Assembly: GCF_016909015.1 (NCBI RefSeq)
Contig: NZ_JAFBFA010000006.1
Span: forward strand, 124,001-188,000
Source: Gracilibacillus alcaliphilus
GTDB taxonomy: Bacteria; Bacillota; Bacilli; Bacillales; Amphibacillaceae
Reading direction: 5' to 3'
Length of the DNA: 64,000 bases
Shown piece by piece: positions 35,089 to 43,703 of this stretch. Both the position numbers and the translations under genes were made by a program. The notes beneath the pieces are model-generated. The model made no database searches and was not told where the DNA came from. It saw nothing but the letters and a program-made list of their open reading frames with translations. The first letter of the stretch is position 1. Each line of letters begins with the position of its first letter.

Positions 35089-35092
35089 ACCG

Positions 35093-35157
35093 TTTACATA
35101 TTTGGGTTTATATGATATCATCTCTTTGTGATAACAAAATAATAACAATAATAACAA
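35093..35157 (+). promoter_or_regulatory. Promoter and candidate operator of the second ABC importer
   Basis: TTTACA (35093-35098), 17-nt spacer, TATCAT (35116-35121). Immediately downstream, TTTGTGATAACAAA (35125-35138) has inverted TTTGT/ACAAA arms. The leader then repeats ATAACAA up to the ribosome site. The position suits LacI-type repression at the transcription start. Confidence 0.55.
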
Positions 35158-35169
35158 AGAGGTGGTAAC

Positions 35170-36435
35170 ATGTGGATCAAGAAAAGTAAATGGTTTCTAA
35201 TCATTACCTATTTTCTAGTTGTCTTAACTGCGTGTAATAATAGTGACAGTGTTTCAGAAAATGAAGAGAATCCTTCGTCATTAACTTTATGGGCATGGCC
35301 AGGATTTGGATTGGAGGAGTTAGCGGCTGAATATGAAGAAGAAACTGGCATATCCATAAATATCCAAGAGGCCGAGTATGGAGATGTTCATCAGAATTTA
35401 ATCACTGCCTTGGCGTCAGGTTCGGGTGCACCAGATATTTCTGCAGTTGATCAAGGTTATCTTGATCAAATGAAACAAAATGAAGACCAATTTCATAATC
35501 TCTTTGATTTTGGGGGTGAGGAATTAGCAGATGTCTATCTAGATGCCAAATGGTCTCAGGCTACAAATACAGAAGGTGACTTTTTATTAGGAGTACCTAC
35601 TGATGTAGGTCCCATGGTTATGCTTTATCGAGAAGATATTTTTGAGGAAGCAGGACTACCGACTAATCCAGATGAAGTGGCTGCAGAGATTGATACATGG
35701 GAAGCTTACGTAGAAGCCGGTAAGCAGGTCAGAGAAAATACCGATGCGTATATGATTAACCGAACATCAGATATATATGTTGCCATCTTAGATCAAGCCG
35801 AGGAACAGTATTTTACAACAGATGAGGAATTTATTGGTGACAAAAGTACACAAAGCCTACGTGCCTGGGAAGTAGCTAGTCATGCAGTAGATATTTCTAT
35901 GAATGTAGAAAGAAGCACACCTGAGTGGGGGACTGCGTTAGCGAATGGCGAAATTGCAACCGTTTTATTACCACCATGGATGTTACAAAATGTGAAAAAT
36001 GCAGCACCAGATACAGCTGGAAAGTGGAATATAACATTTATGCCGGAAGGATCGGGTAATTTTGGTGGTTCATTTTTAACAGTTCCTAAACAAAGTGATT
36101 ATCCTCAAGCAGCATATGATTTTGCAAAGTGGGTAATGGCACCAGAACAGCAACTTAGAATTTTCGAGAATGGTGGTCCTTTTCCTTCTACACCCTCTAT
36201 CTATGATGAACCAGCCATTCAGAATCTAGAAGATGATTTTGTAAACAGTGACCAATTAGGAATTTTATATGCAGAAGCAGCTGAAGAAATTGTAGCGGGG
36301 TACAAAGGGGTGCACCATGATGCGGTGAGTAGCTTATTTCAGGATGCACTTGTTTCCATTGAAGATGGAAGTGCAACTCCAGAACAGGCATGGGATAATG
36401 CCCTTCAAGAGGCAGAGCGACAGCTTAGTCGGTAA
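35170..36435 (+). CDS. ABC transporter extracellular sugar-binding lipoprotein (second system)
   Basis: A 421-residue substrate-binding lipoprotein: signal sequence with lipobox VLTAC (Cys about 21), then LTLWAWPGFGLEELAAEYEEE, GSGAPDISAVDQGYLDQM and GVPTDVGPMVMLYRED, standard for COG1653 sugar-binding proteins. It is only distantly like the 25276 protein, so a different sugar is probable. AAAGAGGTGGTAAC is the ribosome site. It lies 81 nt after the LacI gene, behind its own promoter, and is followed by two permease genes and a YesL-like gene; no ATPase gene is present. Confidence 0.93.
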   Translation: MWIKKSKWFLIITYFLVVLTACNNSDSVSENEENPSSLTLWAWPGFGLEELAAEYEEETGISINIQEAEYGDVHQNLITALASGSGAPDISAVDQGYLDQMKQNEDQFHNLFDFGGEELADVYLDAKWSQATNTEGDFLLGVPTDVGPMVMLYREDIFEEAGLPTNPDEVAAEIDTWEAYVEAGKQVRENTDAYMINRTSDIYVAILDQAEEQYFTTDEEFIGDKSTQSLRAWEVASHAVDISMNVERSTPEWGTALANGEIATVLLPPWMLQNVKNAAPDTAGKWNITFMPEGSGNFGGSFLTVPKQSDYPQAAYDFAKWVMAPEQQLRIFENGGPFPSTPSIYDEPAIQNLEDDFVNSDQLGILYAEAAEEIVAGYKGVHHDAVSSLFQDALVSIEDGSATPEQAWDNALQEAERQLSR

Positions 36436-36501
36436 ATATAATGTGGAGAAATGATAATCTCTTCTCCGTCATCATTCTGAAATAGTAAGGAGGCTTTCTG
36501 C

Positions 36502-37422
36502 ATGCAGTCTGAAACAGGACGACTAACGATAAAACAGAGGAAAAGATTTAGTCAAAAAACAAATGAATATAAATCAGGCTATTTATTTATATCACCATTC
36601 TTTATTTTGTTCGGGGTATTTGGTGTATTTCCCTTGGTATTTACATTATATATATCCTTTCATCAGTGGGATATTCTCGGTACAACGGAGTTTATTGGTA
36701 TGACCAACTATCTAAGTTTGATCACAAATGATCCCTTATTCTGGAAGTCAGTTGGGAACACTTTTAGTATTTGGGCATTATCTACCATTCCCCAATTAAT
36801 TGCGGCATTATTAATTGCTTTCTTTTTAAATCAGGCATTTCTTAAGTACAAGTCATTCTTTAGGTTGTCCATTTTTATGCCAAATGTTACGTCTGTTGTT
36901 GCAGTTGCCTTGGTTTTTTCAGTTATTTTTGGTTCTCAGTATGGGTTGGTTAATTATGTGTTGTCATTGATCGGGGTAGAGGCGATTAATTGGAGTGGTT
37001 CGTATTTTGGCACGCATGTTGCTATTGCTACAATGGTAATGTGGCGTTGGATAGGATATAATGCGATTATTTATTTGGCAGGGCTTCAAGGTATTTCAAA
37101 GGATTTATATGAAGCCGCTACCATTGATGGTGCTAATAAATTACAACAACTTTGGAGTATTACGATACCTATGTTACGGCCAATTATAATCTTTACTGTT
37201 GTGCAATCTACTATTGGTGGTATGCAATTATTTGCTGAACCACTCTTGTTTGGACAAGGTTCACAATACCAAGGCTTAACTATGACATTATATTTATATC
37301 AAGAAGCATTTAATCGCTTTTCGTTTGGTTATGCAGCAGCAATTGCCTGGATGCTTTTCTTTATCATTATCATTTTTTCGTTGATCAATCTCTTTTTGAC
37401 AAGAAAAATTAGTTCTGCCTAA
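36502..37422 (+). CDS. ABC sugar transporter permease (MalF type, second system)
   Basis: A 306-residue permease with six membrane segments after a basic 30-residue N-terminus. The EAA loop YEAATIDGANKLQQLWSI (about residues 202-219) contacts the shared ATPase. GYLFISPFFILFGVFGVFP opens the first membrane span. The ribosome site AAGGAGGC precedes ATG 36502. It pairs with the 37438 permease. Confidence 0.93.
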   Translation: MQSETGRLTIKQRKRFSQKTNEYKSGYLFISPFFILFGVFGVFPLVFTLYISFHQWDILGTTEFIGMTNYLSLITNDPLFWKSVGNTFSIWALSTIPQLIAALLIAFFLNQAFLKYKSFFRLSIFMPNVTSVVAVALVFSVIFGSQYGLVNYVLSLIGVEAINWSGSYFGTHVAIATMVMWRWIGYNAIIYLAGLQGISKDLYEAATIDGANKLQQLWSITIPMLRPIIIFTVVQSTIGGMQLFAEPLLFGQGSQYQGLTMTLYLYQEAFNRFSFGYAAAIAWMLFFIIIIFSLINLFLTRKISSA

Positions 37423-37437
37423 AAAGGAGGGATAGTA

Positions 37438-38271
37438 ATGAACCAGGTTGGAGAAAAGAAACTATCCAAAATAATTTTATATGTATTTATGTTAGTTAGT
37501 GCCTTATTGTCTGTCTTCCCTTTTTATTGGATGTTTGTAGTAGGATCTAATACAACATCAGCGATTAATAAATTTCCACCTGCCATTATACCAGGCTCGA
37601 ATTTTATTAGTAATAGCATGGCGGTTTTTGACAAAATACCATTTCTACAAGTATTGTGGAATTCTATTTTTATCTCGATTGTAGTAACAGTGTCTGTTTT
37701 GTTTTTCTGCTCATTAGCAGGATTCGCCTTTTCTAAATTGAATTTCAAAGGCAGAGACGGATTATTTATTTTTGTTATTGCCACCATGATGATTCCGCCT
37801 CAACTAAGCTTGATACCAAACTTTATGATTATGACGAACTTGGGTTGGATAGATGATCTAAAAGCAGTTATTGTACCGGCAGCGGTTAATGCTTTTGGAG
37901 TATTTTGGATGAGGCAGTATATTTCTTCTGCTGTACCATATGAATTGATTGAAGCAGGGAGAATTGATGGTTGCAGTAATTTTAGAATATTTTTAAATAT
38001 TGTCATTCCAGCTGTTCGACCTGGTTTGGCAACATTAGGTATTTTTACCTTTATGGCAACATGGAATGATTTCCTTTGGCCGTTAGTTGTTCTAAAGGAT
38101 AGCAGTGTCCATACCTTGCAGATTGCTTTAAGGACGCTGAATGATGTCTACAATACGGATTATTCTCTTATTCTTACTGGTACTTTTTTGGCAACATTGC
38201 CAATTCTATTGGTTTTTATTATATTCAGTCGTCAGTTTATTTCAGGTTTAACAGAAGGTGCAATCAAGTAG
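37438..38271 (+). CDS. ABC sugar transporter permease (MalG type, second system)
   Basis: A 277-residue permease with six membrane segments. The EAA loop is modified to LIEAGRIDGCSNFRIFLNI (about 179-197), and the C-terminus FISGLTEGAIK is typical of MalG-type proteins. It starts 15 nt after the first permease behind AAGGAGGG, so translation is probably coupled. It completes the second importer and is followed by a YesL-like gene. Confidence 0.93.
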   Translation: MNQVGEKKLSKIILYVFMLVSALLSVFPFYWMFVVGSNTTSAINKFPPAIIPGSNFISNSMAVFDKIPFLQVLWNSIFISIVVTVSVLFFCSLAGFAFSKLNFKGRDGLFIFVIATMMIPPQLSLIPNFMIMTNLGWIDDLKAVIVPAAVNAFGVFWMRQYISSAVPYELIEAGRIDGCSNFRIFLNIVIPAVRPGLATLGIFTFMATWNDFLWPLVVLKDSSVHTLQIALRTLNDVYNTDYSLILTGTFLATLPILLVFIIFSRQFISGLTEGAIK

Positions 38272-38299
38272 AAATTCTTATTGTATAGGATGGTATAGT

Positions 38300-38941
38300 A
38301 TGAATCAAAAGTTTATCTTCGCAGAATGGCTTTTGGAATTATTTAAACTGCATGTATTTTGGATCGGTTATCTGTTCAGAGGTGGTTTGTTTTTTGGTCT
38401 TTTTCCAGCAACGGCAGCTGTATATGCAATTGTAAGGCATTGGATGTTAAAAAGACATCCAGAAACACTATCTTTTCTGTTTAGAAAATATTACAAAGAA
38501 AATTTTGTCGTCTCTAATAAAATTGGTTATTTGCTTACGCTTTTAACTGGTATTATCACGATGAATATTATCTATATACCGATATACCACGAGACTATTC
38601 GCTTAATTATGTATGTGATCTTAATATTTCTTTCCATTATAGTGTTAATTGTGTGGATATATTTCTTTCCTACTATTGTTCATTTTAACTGTAGAGTAGG
38701 AGACTGCTTAATTTTTACGTTCCAGTTTAGCATGTTATCGTTAAATGCATTCTTTCTTCATGTCTTGTTGTTTGGAATATTCATTATTGTGATCTATGCC
38801 ATCCCTGCGGTATTCCTAGTATTTGGAATTATTCCAATGGTATGTACACAAATGGCGGTTAACAATAATTTATATGAGATCCTGCGAAGGAAGAAAGAAG
38901 AAGGAGATGTGAACAGACATTTGGCGTCTGACAAATTGTAA
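38300..38941 (+). CDS. YesL-family (DUF624) membrane protein, second copy
   Basis: A 213-residue protein with about five membrane segments. RGGLFFGLFPATAAVYAIVRHWML contains the FPATA motif shared with the 31077 protein. The start ATG 38300 is placed after AGGATGG; the frame upstream overlaps the preceding permease and is rejected. Each of the two complete ABC operons in this window ends with such a protein, supporting a role tied to the transporter, though the function is unknown. Confidence 0.8.
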   Translation: MNQKFIFAEWLLELFKLHVFWIGYLFRGGLFFGLFPATAAVYAIVRHWMLKRHPETLSFLFRKYYKENFVVSNKIGYLLTLLTGIITMNIIYIPIYHETIRLIMYVILIFLSIIVLIVWIYFFPTIVHFNCRVGDCLIFTFQFSMLSLNAFFLHVLLFGIFIIVIYAIPAVFLVFGIIPMVCTQMAVNNNLYEILRRKKEEGDVNRHLASDKL

Positions 38942-39003
38942 AATGTTAAAAAGAACACGAAAGTGTCTTGGAAGAAATATAATAGCTTAGCATAATCTTA
39001 AGG

Positions 39004-39030
39004 AAGGCAGCTAAAAACAGCTGCCTTTCT
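39004..39030. terminator. Bidirectional terminator between the second ABC operon and prs
   Basis: AAGGCAGCT (39004-39012) and AGCTGCCTT (39019-39027) form a perfect 9-bp stem, with T tracts on each strand. It serves the convergent YesL-like and prs genes. Confidence 0.85.
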
Positions 39031-39031
39031 T

Positions 39032-39988
39032 TTATAATGTCCGATATAAAGTGCTAATTGATTGTTGTTCATATAAGCGGATAATCGCTTCTGCTAATAC
39101 AGGTGCAACCGTCAGCTGTGTAATTTTGTCAATTTGTTTCTCTTCAGACAGTGGAATAGTATTGGTTACAATCAATTCTTTTACAAAAGAGTTTTCCACC
39201 TTTGCAACGGCATGGTCAGAAAGAACTGGGTGGGTTGTACAGGCATAGATATCACCTGCTCCATAATTTTTTAATGCTTGAGCGCTGGAAGTAATGCGAT
39301 GCCCCGTATCAATAATATCATCGATAATAACAGCTGTTTTCTTTTCTACTTCTCCAACAATATGAATAACAGAACCACTTTCACGAGAACCACGTCGATC
39401 AATAATGGCGATCGGTGCTTTTAATTGATCGGCTAGTTGTCTGGCACGAGAAACACTGCTATGGTCTGGTGCGACAACTACTACATCATTTAATTCTTTT
39501 GTAATTAAGTAATTACCGATAATCGGAATGGCGGTAATTGGATCTACCGGAATATCAAAGAATCCTTGTGCTTGAGGAGCGTGTAAATCAACAGAGATTA
39601 CACGGGTGGCACCTGCTGTCTGAACCAAATCAGCAATCAGTTTTGCTGTGATTGGTTCTCTGGCACGTGATTTACGGTCCTGTCTTGCATATCCATAATA
39701 AGGGATGACAAGGTTAATGGATCGAGCAGAAGCTCGTTTTAATGCATCTGCCATGATCAATAGTTCCATAATATGGTCTTCAACAGGATCGTATGTGGAT
39801 TGAATCACATATACATCACAACCTCTAATGCTTTCTTCAATGTGGATTTGCAGTTCTCCATCACTAAATCGCTCTACAGAGGTTCGTCCAAGATCAATGC
39901 CAATATGTTTGGTGATCTCTTCTGCAAGTGGGATGTTGGAATTTAGTGCAAGTACCTTTAATTTTGTATTTTTATAGCTGTCACTCAA
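39032..39988 (-). CDS. prs: Ribose-phosphate diphosphokinase (PRPP synthetase), divergent paralogue
   Basis: A 318-residue PRPP synthetase-family protein; the family makes PRPP from ribose 5-phosphate and ATP for nucleotide, His and Trp synthesis. ATP-site motifs are normal: RQDRKSRAREPI (102-113) and DLHAPQAQGFFD (134-145). Three conserved spots differ from the B. subtilis enzyme: PDHSSVSRA instead of PDHGGVTRA, DRRGSRES instead of the catalytic-loop DKRRPRPN, and DDIIDTGHR (223-231) instead of DDIIDTAGT in the PRPP loop. It is not flanked by glmU and ctc as the usual Bacillaceae prs is. It is probably a second copy with altered catalysis or regulation (inference). Confidence 0.85.
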   Translation of the reverse strand: MSDSYKNTKLKVLALNSNIPLAEEITKHIGIDLGRTSVERFSDGELQIHIEESIRGCDVYVIQSTYDPVEDHIMELLIMADALKRASARSINLVIPYYGYARQDRKSRAREPITAKLIADLVQTAGATRVISVDLHAPQAQGFFDIPVDPITAIPIIGNYLITKELNDVVVVAPDHSSVSRARQLADQLKAPIAIIDRRGSRESGSVIHIVGEVEKKTAVIIDDIIDTGHRITSSAQALKNYGAGDIYACTTHPVLSDHAVAKVENSFVKELIVTNTIPLSEEKQIDKITQLTVAPVLAEAIIRLYEQQSISTLYRTL

Positions 39989-40111
39989 GCGAAAGACCTC
40001 CTATTAATTTTCAATTAGTCATATCTAATTATCGCAAAAAGAATCAGAAGAGACAAGTCTTCCCTCTACTAAAAAATCAATAAAATAAGAAGTATGATTT
40101 ATCGCATTGTT

Positions 40112-40183
40112 ACTGGCTGTAAGCCTCCCACTTCAAGAAATAAGGGAGCATGTCATTTCTAGGTGGGAGATTCAACAGCCAGT
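40112..40183. ncRNA. Nested 72-nt hairpin, candidate structured RNA or mobile-element end
   Basis: Three stacked complementary segments. ACTGGCTGT (40112-40120) pairs with ACAGCCAGT (40175-40183), CTCCCAC (40125-40131) with GTGGGAG (40163-40169), and AGAAAT (40136-40141) with ATTTCT (40155-40160). That gives 22 perfect pairs with small internal loops. It lies about 125 nt before prs on its template side. The hairpin could be a prs leader element, an independent RNA, or the remnant right end of an IS200/IS605-type element, which often has a comparable hairpin (inference). Confidence 0.5.
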
Positions 40184-40316
40184 GACTAACGGCCCAATTG
40201 GTTCAACTTATGTTCAGTGGGGGAGAGAGGAGATGACTAAGTTCGCAATGTCTGAACTAGCACATACTATGTGTCGAAACCTCGATGAACGAAGTGTTAT
40301 CACCGCCTCTGACAAG

Positions 40317-40345
40317 AAAAAAGCGCACAACTTGTTGTACGCTTT
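40317..40345 (-). terminator. Intrinsic terminator of the small membrane protein gene
   Basis: On the minus strand AAAGCGTACAA and TTGTGCGCTTT form a stem with one A-C mismatch, followed by TTTTTTCTTG. It lies 15 nt beyond the stop codon of the 40360-40638 gene. Confidence 0.75.
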
Positions 40346-40359
40346 GATTCTTATAGCAT

Positions 40360-40638
40360 TTAGTTCTCACCAATAAACGCACGACGTACATTGGTTGATT
40401 TTCTTAGTTCTAGCAAAAGAATTGTAAAGGAGATATGGCCATAAATCAGATTAGCGATAAATAATCCCCATAAATACATCTCGTTTGGTGCAATTCCAAC
40501 AGTTACATGCTTAATGAAAATAACCCATGAAGCAATAATAAATGGAATTTGACCGATAGCTGTCTTTTTCCAATGATCATTCCATAATAAAAATGGTGTA
40601 AAACTGAATATTAATAAAAAGATTAAGAGTATACTCAT
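40360..40638 (-). CDS. Small uncharacterised membrane protein
   Basis: A 92-residue protein with three likely membrane segments (about 1-18, 28-46 and 53-75) and a basic C-terminal tail RKSTNVRRAF. ACGAGGTGAGCG is a good ribosome site before the ATG. On the minus strand TTACAA, 18 nt, TATACT forms a likely promoter near 40680-40710, and a GTTCAAAAAGTTG motif shared with dispersed repeats lies there. A terminator follows. No family is recognised. Confidence 0.75.
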   Translation of the reverse strand: MSILLIFLLIFSFTPFLLWNDHWKKTAIGQIPFIIASWVIFIKHVTVGIAPNEMYLWGLFIANLIYGHISFTILLLELRKSTNVRRAFIGEN

Positions 40639-40952
40639 TTTCGCTCACCTCGTTTAAATGGTTCTGTAAGTGTTTACAAATATAGTATAACACACGAGTT
40701 CAAAAAGTTGTAACAATTAATTCGTTTTTTAGACACAAATTAGCTGTTTTTTGTTCACAATTATAGTTGCCAATGATTCATGGTGTATTTGGCTATATAT
40801 TAAGAAAGGGAGTCCCAGAGGAGAGATAACTGATACGATGAGGAGTTTTATTAGTTACACAGAGACAGTACTGATTGCCTGAATATAAAAAAACGGAGAC
40901 AGAATCACTACGGATCTGCCCCCGAATTTAATTAGTTTCTATTATTAATGGA
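40639..40952. other. Intergenic region upstream of the small membrane gene and downstream of ppc
   Basis: 314 bp. The left part carries the promoter of the 40360-40638 gene; the right end carries the ppc terminator (40887-40924). In between nothing convincing is seen; a 13-codon plus-strand frame after GAGGAG near 40820 is too short to support. Confidence 0.4.
40887..40924 (-). terminator. Intrinsic terminator of ppc
   Basis: On the minus strand CGGGGGCAGA pairs with TCTGTCTCCG through ten pairs including two G-U, followed by seven T. Confidence 0.88.
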
Positions 40953-43703
40953 TCAACCTGTGTTACGCAGTCCTGCAGCAATACCATTGATAGTTAGTAA
41001 AGCTTCTGCCAGCAGTTCCTGGTATTTTTCACTGCCTTCTTCTTCTGTTCGTAATTTAGAGACAAGTTGAACTTGCAGTAGATTTAATGGATCTACTAAA
41101 GGATTTCGTAAGCGTACAGAGTCTTTAATATTTGGACGATTGTCGAGTAATTCTTCTTGTTCGGCAATCTTCAGCACAATGTCTTTTGTTACTTCATATT
41201 CTGCTTTAATAGCACCAAAGATACGTGAACCGACTTCCGTGTCTTGTACCATCTTCGCATACTCATGAGCGGTATAGACATCAGCTTTTGTTAAAGCCAT
41301 TTGTAAATTGTTGATGGTAGCCTGGAAGAACGGCCAGCGCTTGTACATATTTTGCAGCAGTTCTAAATTGTTCGTTTCATCTAGATATTGTTTAATTCCT
41401 GTACCTGTTGCATACCAAGCAGGTAACAGCTGACGGCTTTGTGTCCAAGCAAATACCCATGGGATAGCTCGAAGATCCTCGAAGCGGTCACTTCCTTTAC
41501 GTTTCATTGGCCGAGAACCAATATTCAAGTCTCCTAATTCATGTAATGGTGTTGCCTGGTTGAAGTATTCCAAAAAGCTAGGATCTTCAAATACTAATTC
41601 CTGATATTTCTTGAGGGCATATTCTGAGATCACATGCATGGCGTCAACTTCTTCTTGTGACGGCTGCATCGAAGTTTGATCATCATTCAGTCCCATAATA
41701 CCGGTTAGTAAGGTAGAAGTCGCTTGTTCTAAGCTTCGATAAGCAATATCTTCTAATAAATAGCGTGAAGATAGTACTTCGCCTTGTTCTGTAATCTTCA
41801 CTCCATCACCTAATGTAACGGCTGGCTGAGATAATATACTGGCATATAAAGGTCCGCCGCCACGTCCTAGAGATCCCCCGCGTCCGTGGAAGTATTTAAG
41901 CTTCACACCATAGCTAGACGCAATATCATGTATTTCTTGCTGGGCTTGATATAATTCCCAGTTAGCCGTAATATTACCGCCGTCTTTACTGCTGTCTGAA
42001 TAGCCAAGCATGATTTCCTGTAAATCACCGCGAGCGTCTAAATGTTTGCGGTATAGCGGAATATCAAATAATTTTTTGATCATTTCTGGTCCATTTTTTA
42101 AATCATCAATTGTCTCTAACAGTGGCGCAACATGGATTCGACTTACTACCTTGCCGTTCGGATAGACACGGTACAATCCAGCTTCTTTTGCCAATACTAA
42201 TACTTCTAGTAAATCACTTACATTATCGGTCATACTAATCAGATATACTTCAATAGCCCGTAAGCCAAATGTATCTTGTGCCCGTTTAATCATTCGGAAT
42301 GTATCAATTACCTCTAATGTATCTGTTGTAAATTCGTCATAGATTGAAATCATTGGACGAGGATTTTCTAATACAGAAATAAGTGTCTGTACTTTTTCCT
42401 CTTCGTCTAAGGCAGAATAATCAGCTGAAATATTGACTTTCTGTAAGATTTCCGTTAAGGCAGATTCATGTTCGCCGCTATGGTTACGAATGTCAAGTGA
42501 AGCCAAATGGAAACCAAACAGATCAACTTGACGAATTACCTTACGCAATAATTTAACTGGGTTGTTGACTGGATGATGCAATTTCATGCTATCTTGGATA
42601 AGCTGTAAATCAGCCAGTAATTCTTCAGACTTTGAATAACCTCGCTTGTCATCTTGCTCGGTATACTTAAGCTTTTTGAGCATAAGAGATAATTTCACAC
42701 GATACACTTCATCTTCTTTATACCAGCCTTTGATGCCTAATATTTTCTGATCTTTCTTAATTGATTCTTGAATCTCGTCACTGACGTTTATCTTGGAGGT
42801 AGAGTGACTTAAGCGATTTTTTAGTACCTCTAGTACACCGATATATTTGTTTAATACCAATTCACGGTGCTTCTTTAATGTATCAAAGGTAGTTGTCGCT
42901 TTAACGTTAGGATTTCCATCACGATCTCCGCCAATCCATGAACCAAATCGCAAAAATGAAGGAATTTTCCAACGTTGCTGATATTTTTCAAATAATAAGT
43001 CTTCTAGATCGTCGTGAATCTTTGGAAGTACATCAAATAATACCCGATCGAAGAAATACAGCCCATTGGAAACTTCTTTCATTACAGAAGGTTTATTCTG
43101 TCTAATTTCTTGAGTTTGCCATAAAATGGTTATTTCATTTGCAATACGTTCTTTGATCATTTTCTTCTCATATCTAGTATAGGAATAATCCCATTGGGTT
43201 AACAATCGTGCAATACGTTTGTGTATTTGTAGGATCGTTCTTCTCGTTGCCTCTGTTGGGTGAGCGGTCATTACCAATTCTAATGATAATTTGCCAAGTA
43301 ATTCTGTTACTTGTTCAGGTGTTACATTGTTATCCGTTAATGTCTTTACACCAGCCTCTAGTGACCCGGGCTGAATCACTGACTCATCTTGTGCTTGATA
43401 TTCACGACGTCTCCTCGTACGGAAGTTCTGTTCCGCAATATTTAATAAGTGTAAGTGAATAGAAAAAGCATGTATGACATTTTGGCGTAAATTAGGATCT
43501 AGCTCGGTAATTTTTCGTTTAATACTATTTAGAGTGTCTTCTTCATGACCATTTCTGGATTCACGTGATAGCTTACGCAGCCCTTTCACGGTATTTAGTA
43601 ATGTATCCCCACCTTGATGATACAATACTTGATCAAAAATTTGCGTCAAGAACTCGACATCTTGCCATAAAGTTATACTGGACTTCTGTTCTATAGATGT
43701 CAT
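40953..43703 (-). CDS. ppc: Phosphoenolpyruvate carboxylase
   Basis: A 916-residue cytoplasmic enzyme that carboxylates PEP with bicarbonate to oxaloacetate, an anaplerotic reaction. The catalytic His148 lies in VMTAHPTEATRR. GGDRDGNP, LGYSDSSKDGG, and FHGRGGSLGRGGGP follow in order, and the C-terminus RNTG is canonical. The length is slightly above E. coli Ppc (883). The upstream TTG (43724) is inside the ribosome site AAAGGAAG, so ATG 43703 is chosen. Many Bacillus species rely on pyruvate carboxylase, so Ppc presence is a useful lineage marker. Monocistronic, with a strong terminator. Confidence 0.97.
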   Translation of the reverse strand: MTSIEQKSSITLWQDVEFLTQIFDQVLYHQGGDTLLNTVKGLRKLSRESRNGHEEDTLNSIKRKITELDPNLRQNVIHAFSIHLHLLNIAEQNFRTRRRREYQAQDESVIQPGSLEAGVKTLTDNNVTPEQVTELLGKLSLELVMTAHPTEATRRTILQIHKRIARLLTQWDYSYTRYEKKMIKERIANEITILWQTQEIRQNKPSVMKEVSNGLYFFDRVLFDVLPKIHDDLEDLLFEKYQQRWKIPSFLRFGSWIGGDRDGNPNVKATTTFDTLKKHRELVLNKYIGVLEVLKNRLSHSTSKINVSDEIQESIKKDQKILGIKGWYKEDEVYRVKLSLMLKKLKYTEQDDKRGYSKSEELLADLQLIQDSMKLHHPVNNPVKLLRKVIRQVDLFGFHLASLDIRNHSGEHESALTEILQKVNISADYSALDEEEKVQTLISVLENPRPMISIYDEFTTDTLEVIDTFRMIKRAQDTFGLRAIEVYLISMTDNVSDLLEVLVLAKEAGLYRVYPNGKVVSRIHVAPLLETIDDLKNGPEMIKKLFDIPLYRKHLDARGDLQEIMLGYSDSSKDGGNITANWELYQAQQEIHDIASSYGVKLKYFHGRGGSLGRGGGPLYASILSQPAVTLGDGVKITEQGEVLSSRYLLEDIAYRSLEQATSTLLTGIMGLNDDQTSMQPSQEEVDAMHVISEYALKKYQELVFEDPSFLEYFNQATPLHELGDLNIGSRPMKRKGSDRFEDLRAIPWVFAWTQSRQLLPAWYATGTGIKQYLDETNNLELLQNMYKRWPFFQATINNLQMALTKADVYTAHEYAKMVQDTEVGSRIFGAIKAEYEVTKDIVLKIAEQEELLDNRPNIKDSVRLRNPLVDPLNLLQVQLVSKLRTEEEGSEKYQELLAEALLTINGIAAGLRNTG

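Larger units (their letters stand above)
39989..40359. other. Structured intergenic region between prs and a small membrane protein gene
   Basis: A 370-bp region, GC-richer than its neighbours. It holds the nested hairpin at 40112-40183, then CACATACTATGTG (40261-40273) and TCGAAACCTCGA, then a terminator for the minus-strand small gene. The frame 40107-40376 on the plus strand has no ribosome site and is not regarded as coding. The prs promoter must lie in 39989-40110 or beyond. Confidence 0.5.

Noticed and set aside
40107..40376. 89-codon plus-strand frame across the prs upstream region
   Set aside because: No ribosome site, it runs through a long nested hairpin and a minus-strand terminator, and it overlaps the end of a well-supported small gene. 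The DNA looks structural rather than coding.
40820..40880. 13-codon frame after GAGGAG upstream of the ppc terminator
   Set aside because: Too short and without further support to be listed as a leader peptide or gene.
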